The notes below the pieces were generated by a model, which saw only the letters and a program-made list of their open reading frames with translations, ran no database searches and was not told where the DNA came from. From NCBI GenBank assembly GCA_002373165.1, contig DFJS01000058.1, positions 1 through 23,432 of the forward strand: a stretch of DNA of 23,432 nt, read 5' to 3'. The DNA comes from Ruminococcus sp. UBA3665. Lineage in GTDB: Bacteria > Bacillota > Clostridia > Oscillospirales > Ruminococcaceae. Below are positions 1-6,669 of the stretch, piece by piece. The position numbers and the translations under genes are program-made. Position 1 is the first letter of the stretch. Each line of letters opens with the position of its first letter.

Positions 1-13
1 GAGGTGAATTTTT

Positions 14-565
14 ATGGGTTTATTCGATATTTTTAAAAAAAAGACATATTATTTCGACAGGAATATTGCCGCCTCGTGCAGTTACTGCCAGTTTGGCAAA
101 CGCACCAAGGACGGCGGCAGAATTCTGTGCGAAAAACAGGGTCTGATGGAAGAAAACCAGTCCTGCAAACAGTTTGTCTATGCACCGCTGAAACGCATTC
201 CGAAAAAACAGCTTAATATAGAAGGCGCACTCACAGAAGAAGAAATGTATCTGGAACTGCCGCCTGAAATTATTGAAGAACTGGCTCTGCCGGAAATGCC
301 GGAAGATATGCTCGCGCCGGAAGTGCCAGATGCTCTGAAAGCTCCGGAAGCTCCCAGAGAGATTAAAAATTCCGAAGTGCTGGATATCTTGCAGGAAACA
401 GAAGCTAAAAATCAGGAACCGCTGCCGGAAGCTGTTCCGGCCGTGCCGGAAGTACCGCCTGTCCCGGATTTTCCGGATGTACCCGATGTGCCTGATATAC
501 CGCCCGTTCCCGAAGCTCCGGCCGTTTCAGATGCCCCGGAACTCCCCGATACAGGAGAATTTTAA
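14..565 (+). CDS. Small Cys4 protein with proline-rich acidic tail, function unknown
   Basis: A 183-residue protein that I do not recognise. The N-terminal 60 residues carry four cysteines (C22, C25, C39, C51) in a C-x2-C-x13-C-x11-C arrangement, with many Lys/Arg, which could hold a zinc ion or iron. From about residue 75 the chain becomes acidic and proline-rich. From about 135 to 178 it is a degenerate run of Val-Pro-Glu/Asp-type units, probably an extended spacer or interaction tail. There is no signal peptide and no membrane segment, so it is likely cytoplasmic. The start is set by GAGGTG at 1-6. The next gene begins three bases after the stop, with its AGGAG inside this gene, so the two are co-translated. 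It is the first gene in the window and its operon may extend upstream. Confident as a gene; the role is open. Confidence 0.8.
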   Translation: MGLFDIFKKKTYYFDRNIAASCSYCQFGKRTKDGGRILCEKQGLMEENQSCKQFVYAPLKRIPKKQLNIEGALTEEEMYLELPPEIIEELALPEMPEDMLAPEVPDALKAPEAPREIKNSEVLDILQETEAKNQEPLPEAVPAVPEVPPVPDFPDVPDVPDIPPVPEAPAVSDAPELPDTGEF

Positions 566-568
566 TCT

Positions 569-1201
569 ATGCCGGCTTATTTTTCTCTTATACTGGAATT
601 TTCCAGAAAAAATATCTGTCCCGGACTGATGCAGAATTTTCAGGAAGCCCTTGCTTCTGCCGGACTCGCTTTTCAGTCCGGCTACTGGGAATCTGAACAG
701 GATAACCTGCAAAGCATTCTGAACTGGAATCAGAAACTGCTGGAACAGGATTTTGAACTCGGATATGACGAAAATGTCAGCCATGATTATAAACAGATGC
801 TGTTCCGGCTGGACGGATTCCGGCATGTGCGCGGCTTCTGGATGAATCGTTATCCTGTCAGAGAAGAATTTTCTTTTGCACTTGTCATTCCGGAAGCCGA
901 ACTGTTCGGCGATGATGTCACAACCCTGAAAGAAAGCTATCTTCCGGAAAAAATGCAGATTCTCCGTGACCTTGCCTGCCAGCTGTGGGAAGTCTGTCCT
1001 GTGATGAGTATCCAGACAGAACTGGAACTGACAGGCAGCTGTGCCTGCTATCAGGATATTGTGTATGGCAAGGAACGGCCTTCGGCGCATCCGTTTGCGA
1101 TTCTGCCCCGGAATGCTGCCAAAACCAAGGATTTTATGCAGTTCCAGAAAACCAGCCTGCACCGCGGCGGAATGCTTCTGGAACTGTCCGGCAATCTTTA
1201 A
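569..1201 (+). CDS. Conserved hypothetical protein, paralog A of a tandem pair
   Basis: A 210-residue soluble protein with no signal peptide or membrane segment and no family that I recognise. It is a clear divergent paralog of the next gene. Both open with a YFS-(L/I)-ILEF type strand, have a central (L/V)-(I/L)IP segment, and carry the identical heptapeptide PSAHPFA (residues 171-177 here). Both end with a Gly-containing GG/DG-x-LLLE strand. The PSAHPFA motif with its invariant His is the best candidate for a functional site. The start has AGGAG at 553-557 inside the preceding gene. It lies between the Cys4 protein and its paralog, with 15 bases to the latter, and so belongs to the same transcript. 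Functional inference is not possible from sequence alone. Confidence 0.85.
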   Translation: MPAYFSLILEFSRKNICPGLMQNFQEALASAGLAFQSGYWESEQDNLQSILNWNQKLLEQDFELGYDENVSHDYKQMLFRLDGFRHVRGFWMNRYPVREEFSFALVIPEAELFGDDVTTLKESYLPEKMQILRDLACQLWEVCPVMSIQTELELTGSCACYQDIVYGKERPSAHPFAILPRNAAKTKDFMQFQKTSLHRGGMLLELSGNL

Positions 1202-1216
1202 TCAGGAGGTTTTATT

Positions 1217-1828
1217 ATGACAGAACCACAATATTTCTTTTCAATTATTCTGGAATTCCAGAATCGTTATTCTGATCTGGCAAGCCAGCGCGATTTTGTC
1301 AAAAGATTCCGGAGCCATCTGGGCGATGAAAATTTCTTTTTTATGTCTATGATCAAAGCAATCCGGGATGTCAACTCAGGCCGGGATACCTGCATTCTGG
1401 TACCGAACCAGATTGTTACGCCGTTCTGTCCGAAAACACAGATTTCCGTCAGGAAGCCAATGCATTTTTCAGACACGTTCCTGATTGAACTGCTGATTCC
1501 GTCCGAACAGCTGCTGACTGCTCCTGTTACCCGGCGCACCCGGAAAAAAGTCTGGATGCCTTCCAGAAAAAAACAGCTTCTTGCATTTCTGCGCCATTTA
1601 TGGAAACTGGAAGGAATTATCAGCATCCGGACGGCATTCCGGAAGAATTTCAGATCCGGAAATCTGCTTTCGATACAAGACCTGAAAGCTCTGGATGGTA
1701 TTCCGTCGGCGCATCCGTTTGCTGTGGTTCGCCGAAAAGATGCCAGCTCTGCCGTGTTCCGGCCGGATTTGTTCCGCATCAGCAATATCGGCAGAGACGG
1801 TCTTCTGCTGGAATACCGCAGAAAATAA
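1217..1828 (+). CDS. Conserved hypothetical protein, paralog B of a tandem pair
   Basis: A 203-residue soluble protein, unrecognised, paralogous to the preceding gene. The shared elements keep their order: an N-terminal YFFSIILEF-like strand, an LLIPSEQLL-like segment, a (L/C)-x-LW helix followed by an I-SI-x-T strand, PSAHPFA at residues 163-169, and a C-terminal DGLLLE strand. It is far more basic than paralog A, with a cluster of Arg/Lys around residues 105-120 and again after 140. The two copies have therefore diverged in charge, and this one may contact nucleic acid or an acidic partner (inference). AGGAGG at 1204-1209 supports the ATG at 1217. The dCMP deaminase follows 25 bases downstream. 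Confidence 0.85.
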   Translation: MTEPQYFFSIILEFQNRYSDLASQRDFVKRFRSHLGDENFFFMSMIKAIRDVNSGRDTCILVPNQIVTPFCPKTQISVRKPMHFSDTFLIELLIPSEQLLTAPVTRRTRKKVWMPSRKKQLLAFLRHLWKLEGIISIRTAFRKNFRSGNLLSIQDLKALDGIPSAHPFAVVRRKDASSAVFRPDLFRISNIGRDGLLLEYRRK

Positions 1829-1853
1829 ACTGTTCCCGTCAGGAGGAATTATC

Positions 1854-2333
1854 ATGAAACGAGAAAATTATATTCACTGGGATGCCTATTTCATGGGAAT
1901 CGCGATGCTTTCCGCGCAGAGAAGCAAGGATAATAATACACAGGTCGGCGCATGTATCGTCAATGAAGATAATAAGATTGTCTCCGTTGGCTATAACGGA
2001 ATGCCTACCGGCTGTCCCGATGATGCTATGCCCTGGGAACGTGAAGGCGATTTTTTAAATACAAAATATCCGTTTGTGTGTCATGCGGAACTCAATGCGA
2101 TTCTGAACAGTGCCGCCGTCAGCCTGAAAGGCTGTACTTTATATGTCACACTGTTTCCGTGCAATGAATGTGCAAAAGCAATTATTCAGTCCGGGATTAA
2201 AAAAATCATCTATGCAGAAAACAAGTACGCCGATTCTGATGCTACAAAAGCCTCTGAACTGATGTTCCGCATGACGGGAGTCGAACTTGAACAGTATCAG
2301 AAAACCGGACAGGAAATTCCTCTGCATCTATGA
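1854..2333 (+). CDS. dCMP deaminase (ComEB-type cytidine/deoxycytidylate deaminase)
   Basis: A 159-residue zinc-dependent deaminase that probably converts dCMP to dUMP in the cytoplasm, feeding thymidylate synthesis. The zinc/catalytic signature is complete: H77-A-E79 supplies the zinc ligand and the proton-shuttle Glu, and P-C103-N-E-C106 supplies the two zinc cysteines. Upstream, N28-T-Q-V-G-A and GYNGMPTGC (46-54) match the dCMP deaminase subfamily rather than tRNA or cytidine deaminases. The length is typical. The reading frame is open further upstream, but AGGAGG at 1841-1846 places the start at 1854. Its TGA overlaps the next ATG (ATGA at 2330-2333), indicating coupled translation. A ComEB role in competence is not implied, because no competence genes are nearby. 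Confidence 0.92.
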   Translation: MKRENYIHWDAYFMGIAMLSAQRSKDNNTQVGACIVNEDNKIVSVGYNGMPTGCPDDAMPWEREGDFLNTKYPFVCHAELNAILNSAAVSLKGCTLYVTLFPCNECAKAIIQSGIKKIIYAENKYADSDATKASELMFRMTGVELEQYQKTGQEIPLHL

Positions 2334-2560
2334 CACTCAAAAAACGGCGGAAATTAAACAGAAAACGGCTCCGCAAAAAGCAGAAAGAAATTCTGCATCA
2401 GAAAACTGCCGTTCTGGAAACTGAACGGAAAAAAGCACGGAGAAAGCAAATCACAGACTCTCTCGCTTTAATAATTTTCGGAACGATTATTCTGGCAGAA
2501 CCTGTTCTGGAGCTTGTACAGCTTATTTTGATTATTTTGAAGATTATAAAATTATCATGA
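2330..2560 (+). CDS. Small basic single-pass membrane protein, function unknown
   Basis: A 76-residue protein in two parts. Residues 1-41 are extremely rich in Lys and Arg, and residues 44-73 are a strongly hydrophobic helix dominated by Ile and Leu. The positive-inside rule predicts the basic part in the cytoplasm and a C-terminal membrane anchor. It overlaps the dCMP deaminase stop by four bases (ATGA) and lies 16 bases before trmB, so it is translated as part of the operon. No family recognised. The reading frame, the coupling and the biased composition together argue that it is real, though small proteins like this are easily over-called. Confidence 0.65.
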   Translation: MTLKKRRKLNRKRLRKKQKEILHQKTAVLETERKKARRKQITDSLALIIFGTIILAEPVLELVQLILIILKIIKLS

Positions 2561-2576
2561 AAGGATAACGGGATTT

Positions 2577-3257
2577 ATGCGAATCAGATGCAAACCATGG
2601 GCAAGACCGGAACTCGAAGCAACAGAATTTTTTGTTCCGGAACCCAAAAATTATAAAAATCATTGGAACGAAATTTTTCAGAATCAAAAGCCGGTTTATC
2701 TCGAACTGGGCTGCGGAAAAGGCGGCTTCGCAAGTCAGGCTGTCCTGCACTGGCGCGATGTCAATTTTATCGCGATTGATATCAAAAACGAAATGCTTGT
2801 CCTCGCCAAACGCAAAATTGAACAGGCTCTTCAGGCTGAAAATCTGAATTCTGAACAGGTCAGAATCATGATTCTGAATATCATGCAGATTTCAGAAGTC
2901 TTCGGCGAACAGGATAATATCCAGCGTATTTTTATCAACTTCTGCAACCCCTGGAACAAGCCCAAACATAAAAAACGCCGCCTGACACACCCCCGTCAGC
3001 TGGTGCAGTATCAGCAATTCCTGAAAGGCGAAATCTGGTTCAAAACCGATGACGATCAGCTTTTTGAAGAAAGTCTGCAATATTTTCAGGAATCCGGCTT
3101 TGCAGTCACCTACCTGACAAGAGATCTGCACAGCTCCGGCTTTGCCGAAAATCTGGAAACCGAACACGAACACATGTTTACAGAAGAAGGAAAAAATATC
3201 AAATTTCTGATTGCAGTACAGGAGGAGAAGATTCATGGCGAAAGAAATCATCATTGA
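2577..3257 (+). CDS. trmB: tRNA (guanine-N7-)-methyltransferase TrmB
   Basis: A 226-residue SAM-dependent enzyme that makes m7G46 in the variable loop of tRNAs. The SAM-binding motif I is ELGCGKGGF at 43-51, and an acidic end of strand 2 follows at FIAIDIK (64-70). The family-specific motif FCNPWNKPKHKKRRLTHP lies at about 122-139, where most relatives have a NPWPKKRHHKRRL-like sequence. A TxD motif (KTDDD, about 156-160) and the C-terminal ETEHEHMF (194-201) match the TrmB tail that recognises tRNA and SAM. The start has AAAGGA at about 2560-2565. The last 23 bases overlap the GH59 gene in another frame, so the extra basic C-terminal residues (HGERNHH) encode that gene's start region. Confident. 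Confidence 0.94.
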   Translation: MRIRCKPWARPELEATEFFVPEPKNYKNHWNEIFQNQKPVYLELGCGKGGFASQAVLHWRDVNFIAIDIKNEMLVLAKRKIEQALQAENLNSEQVRIMILNIMQISEVFGEQDNIQRIFINFCNPWNKPKHKKRRLTHPRQLVQYQQFLKGEIWFKTDDDQLFEESLQYFQESGFAVTYLTRDLHSSGFAENLETEHEHMFTEEGKNIKFLIAVQEEKIHGERNHH

Positions 3258-5859
3258 CGGCTCTCAGACCAGTGAACGCGATATCTTCCGGGGACTGGGC
3301 TGTGTGACAGCAAACGGTTCTTCCCGGCTTCTGATTGATTATAAGCGGAAACATCCGGAAGTCTATCAGGAAATAATCAAATTATTATTCCAGCCGGATT
3401 ACGGCGCAGGACTGTCGCATCTCAAAATTGAACTGGGCGCAGATGTGAATTCTTCTTCCGGCACAGAACCGTGTGTCAAGCGTTTCCCGGAAGAAAAGGC
3501 AGATGTCACAAGAGGCGCAGGCTTTCAGCTTGCCGCCGATGCCAAAAAAATCAATCCGGATCTTACACTGGATCTGCTCCGCTGGGGGGAACCTCACTGG
3601 GTGACGGCCGCATTTCAGGAAAGCCGGAAAGCCGGGTTCGATGCCCGTTACTGCTGGTATGTTGAAACGCTGCGTTCGGCTTATGAGATTTATCATCTGA
3701 AATTTGATTTCATCAGTGCCGATGCCAACGAACCGGAAACACCTGATGCCGACTGGCTGATTTATTTTTCGCGGAAATTAAAATCCGAACGCCGTGCGCC
3801 TTATGATTTTTCCAAAATCAAAATTGTCGCTTCGGATGAAACCGGAACCCGGACTATCGCCGCTATGATGCGCGAAAATGAAACACTCCGCAATGCTGTG
3901 GATGTCATCGGTCTGCATTATATGGCACAGGGGGATGAAAATACAAAATATCTGCATGATTTCTATGAAAAAGAAATCTGGTACAGTGAGGGCATTGCAC
4001 CCTGCAATGTGCCGGCACTTTCCCGCCGGACGGACGGTTCCGGCCTGACCGGGTCGAACGGCGTAATCAATACAGCTGTCCGGATTATCAATGCTTATGC
4101 CAACGGCCGGATGAATCTCTATGAATTTCAGCCGCCTGTTTCGGCATATTATGACGGCTCGTGCTATTCGCCGAAACAGCTGATTACTGCCCGGACTCCG
4201 TGGTCAGGTTTTTATACCGTCGATGCCGGATTATGGCTTTCGGCGCATTTCATGCGGTTTGCCGCGGCCGACTGGCAGTATGTCCCCGGCGCATGTTTCG
4301 GCGACGGCGAGGAAAATCAGACCATCCGCAATACAACTGATAATTATATGACTCTCATTTCTCCGGACAAAACACAGTTCACCCTGCATTTTGCCAATGA
4401 TACAGATACTGCACGGTCATATGAAATTAAAATTTCCAATATGGCAGAACTGCCTCAGAATGCGGCTCTGCTCCAGACAGCCGGAACGCCGTTTCCGGAA
4501 CCTGTCGATCAGAACTGGTTCCGGGTGGTGAAGCAGATTCCGATTCATGTTTCAGAAGAAAATGCTTCTCTGCATGTGACAGTTCAGCCGTATTCGATTC
4601 TGACTGTTACCACGCTGAAAACAGATGATATTATCGGCACGGAACAGCTGAAACCTGTTCCGGAAGCTAAAAGACTTGCACTTCCGTTTGTTCTGCCTTT
4701 GCAGTCCGAAGAGGAACGCAACGGCTATATGCCGCTGTATACAACCGATCAGGGCGGCGCATTTGAACTGTTCCGGGCGGAAAATAATACCGTCTATCTG
4801 GAACAGAAAATCACAAAAGAAATTCTGCCGACAAACTGGCGTTTCCGCGGCACACCAGAACCTGTCACCAGTTTCGGCGATGATACCTGGATGAATTATC
4901 AGGCAAGTGCCATGGCTTATTTCGCCTCTCCGGAGCCGGATAACTATGTCGGCGTGGGACTGCATTACAATTCTGCCGTGACTTGTCCGGAAACATCGGC
5001 CTGCGGACTTCAGCTGCGCCTGTATGCGGACGGAACATGGCAGCTCCGCTACATGGACGAACTGCTCCACGAAGGCAAAACCGAACAATATCTTTATGCC
5101 ATCGGCCATAAAATCAGCATTGCCGCTATGGGAATTCTGGTATTCTGTTTTATTGACGGGCATTCCGTGTATGAAACAAAGCTTGACAGCCGTCCTGTTG
5201 TGCATTCCGGCAGAATGGCTCTGTACAGTGCCTATTATCAGAACCGTTTCTGTGAAATCAAAGCCGAAAAACTGAATTTTCCGATTGCACCCTATGTCTA
5301 CAGGGAAGACTGTCTTTCTCCGTCTGTGAAATATCTGCGCAACGAGGAAAGCCAATGGACTCTCAGCGGCATGACGAACTATCAGTTCTATCACAGAACC
5401 TGCGCCGCCGGAAAAGAAAATTCTGAAATGAAAATCCGGTTCTACGGCAGCAATATTGCACTGCTCGGCCGTGTGAAAACGGCTGAACTGATGTTCTGGA
5501 TTGATAAAAAACTCTATACAGAAAACTATTCTGTCAGTAGCAGCAATTTCCGGGAAGCCTTCTTTGCACTGGAACATCTGCACACGGGCTGGCATACGCT
5601 CAGAATGCTGATTACAAAAGGCAATGTCGAATTTGATGCATTTGAAATCGCTACCGAAGACGAAACGGCTATTTATCGGACAGAAAATTTTCCGGAAGAT
5701 CTTCTGAAAAAATCCGGAAAGCAAAAAAAATCATCCCGTAAGTCCGATCTTGCAAAAGCCGCTGTTCCGGCTGCCGGAGCCGCCGCAGGTGCCGCGGCGG
5801 TCTTCACAGTCGGGAAAATTCTGCGCCGCAAAAAACGCCGCGAAGATGAAGATGACTAA
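3235..5859 (+). CDS. GH59-family galactosidase (galactocerebrosidase-like) with C-terminal hydrophobic tail
   Basis: An 874-residue protein resembling GALC-type beta-galactosidases of family GH59. The segment from residue 16 (FRGLGCVTANGSSRLL) through GADVNSSSGTEP (68-79) follows the human enzyme. Both catalytic glutamates are present: E166 in the N-E position (acid/base) and E252 in IWYSEG (nucleophile). A conserved stretch at about 322-345 contains TARTPWSG and LWLSAH. After the barrel come a beta-sandwich and a lectin-like region (about 545-680), then a galactose-binding-like module (about 685-817). The protein ends with a Lys/Ser-rich linker, an Ala-rich hydrophobic segment (about 842-863) and RRKKRREDEDD. 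No signal peptide is seen. The start at 3235 follows AGGAGG at about 3220-3225, because upstream in-frame codons fall on that site itself. Bacterial substrate is inferred only as a beta-galactoside. Confidence 0.85.
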   Translation: MAKEIIIDGSQTSERDIFRGLGCVTANGSSRLLIDYKRKHPEVYQEIIKLLFQPDYGAGLSHLKIELGADVNSSSGTEPCVKRFPEEKADVTRGAGFQLAADAKKINPDLTLDLLRWGEPHWVTAAFQESRKAGFDARYCWYVETLRSAYEIYHLKFDFISADANEPETPDADWLIYFSRKLKSERRAPYDFSKIKIVASDETGTRTIAAMMRENETLRNAVDVIGLHYMAQGDENTKYLHDFYEKEIWYSEGIAPCNVPALSRRTDGSGLTGSNGVINTAVRIINAYANGRMNLYEFQPPVSAYYDGSCYSPKQLITARTPWSGFYTVDAGLWLSAHFMRFAAADWQYVPGACFGDGEENQTIRNTTDNYMTLISPDKTQFTLHFANDTDTARSYEIKISNMAELPQNAALLQTAGTPFPEPVDQNWFRVVKQIPIHVSEENASLHVTVQPYSILTVTTLKTDDIIGTEQLKPVPEAKRLALPFVLPLQSEEERNGYMPLYTTDQGGAFELFRAENNTVYLEQKITKEILPTNWRFRGTPEPVTSFGDDTWMNYQASAMAYFASPEPDNYVGVGLHYNSAVTCPETSACGLQLRLYADGTWQLRYMDELLHEGKTEQYLYAIGHKISIAAMGILVFCFIDGHSVYETKLDSRPVVHSGRMALYSAYYQNRFCEIKAEKLNFPIAPYVYREDCLSPSVKYLRNEESQWTLSGMTNYQFYHRTCAAGKENSEMKIRFYGSNIALLGRVKTAELMFWIDKKLYTENYSVSSSNFREAFFALEHLHTGWHTLRMLITKGNVEFDAFEIATEDETAIYRTENFPEDLLKKSGKQKKSSRKSDLAKAAVPAAGAAAGAAAVFTVGKILRRKKRREDEDD

Positions 5860-5868
5860 TTCCCAAAA

Positions 5869-5906
5869 AAACTGCCGTATCTGCAAAAATACGGCAGTTT
5901 ATTTTT
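5869..5906. terminator. Bidirectional rho-independent terminator between GH59 and DUF389 genes
   Basis: A perfect 12-bp inverted repeat, AAACTGCCGTAT at 5869-5880 and ATACGGCAGTTT at 5889-5900, with an 8-base loop. ATTTTTATTTT follows on the plus strand, and an A-run precedes it that becomes a U-run for minus-strand transcripts. It starts 9 bases after the GH59 stop and sits directly downstream of the minus-strand DUF389 stop at 5905-5907, so it can end both convergent transcripts. Confidence 0.93.
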
Positions 5907-6669
5907 ATTTTGCTTCTCTCAGCATCATATAAGTAAAGAAAATACTGGGAATCAGAACAATGATTGTATTCCGGATGATAGCGCGTTTCAGGCGTTTCCA
6001 TTGTTTTTCGTTAATCTGGCCGATTTTCGGGATTTTCAGCACATCCAGAATCACGACCGCTGATACAAAAATAAAATAACAGTTTACAATAAACAGATAT
6101 GCCGCGCCTGAAAGCATTTCCCATTTTGCATTGGCAATCGAGTAGCCGCAGGTGCAGACCGGCGGCATCAGTGCCGTTGCAATCGCCACGCCCGGAATGA
6201 TATTATTCGCCTTGTCACTTCTGGTACTGCCGATGATTCCGGCAAATCCGCCGGCAGTGGCAATGATGACATCATAGAAACTCGGCTGAGTTCTGGCGAT
6301 GATTTCGCTGGTGGGGTGCTTGATCGGCGACAGTGCAAAATAGATAGTCGCTACCAGTACGCTGATAATCAATTGCAGTATAAAGCCGTAAAAATTCCGC
6401 AGGAGCTGTGACTTGTCCGCCGATGCCACACCAAAGGCCATCGCGAGAATACTGCCCATCAGCGGAGAAACAAGCATCGCGCCGATAATAACTGCCGTCG
6501 AACCAGTGTTTAAGCCTACCGAAGCAATCAGAATTGCACAGATCAGAATGCACATATTTGTACCTGTCACCTGACCGCCGCTGATAATGCGTTTTCTGAT
6601 TTCTTCATGAGAAGCCGTATCTGCTTCCAGTGAGAACACACGGCTGAGAATATATTTTAATTCATTCAA
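5905..6669 (-). CDS. DUF389 family integral membrane protein, TTG start
   Basis: A 254-residue multi-pass membrane protein of the DUF389 family, whose biochemical role is not established. After a soluble N-terminal 35 residues there are about six hydrophobic helices. The family hallmark is at about 48-75: IASVGLNTGSTAVIIGAM then LVSPLMGSI. A GFAGIIGSTRSDKANNIIPG-like segment and ATALMPPVC follow, both also typical. The only usable start is TTG at 6669. It has a strong GAGGAGG on the minus strand (plus 6679-6685) nine bases upstream, and the next ATG would remove the first 38 residues. The start lies within the final codons of the GH42 gene (8-base overlap), so translation is coupled to it. 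A transport role linked to GH42 is possible but unproven. Confidence 0.88.
   Translation of the reverse strand: MNELKYILSRVFSLEADTASHEEIRKRIISGGQVTGTNMCILICAILIASVGLNTGSTAVIIGAMLVSPLMGSILAMAFGVASADKSQLLRNFYGFILQLIISVLVATIYFALSPIKHPTSEIIARTQPSFYDVIIATAGGFAGIIGSTRSDKANNIIPGVAIATALMPPVCTCGYSIANAKWEMLSGAAYLFIVNCYFIFVSAVVILDVLKIPKIGQINEKQWKRLKRAIIRNTIIVLIPSIFFTYMMLREAK

Noticed and set aside
536..565. LPDTG near the C terminus of the Cys4 protein, resembling a sortase LPxTG signal
   Set aside because: There is no signal peptide, no hydrophobic segment and no basic tail after it; the motif falls in the Pro-Asp repeat by chance.
4552..5724. Long antisense frame (about 390 codons) within the GH59 gene
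   Set aside because: It is a shadow of the coding strand with no motif and no convincing ribosome site; the GH59 frame explains the region.
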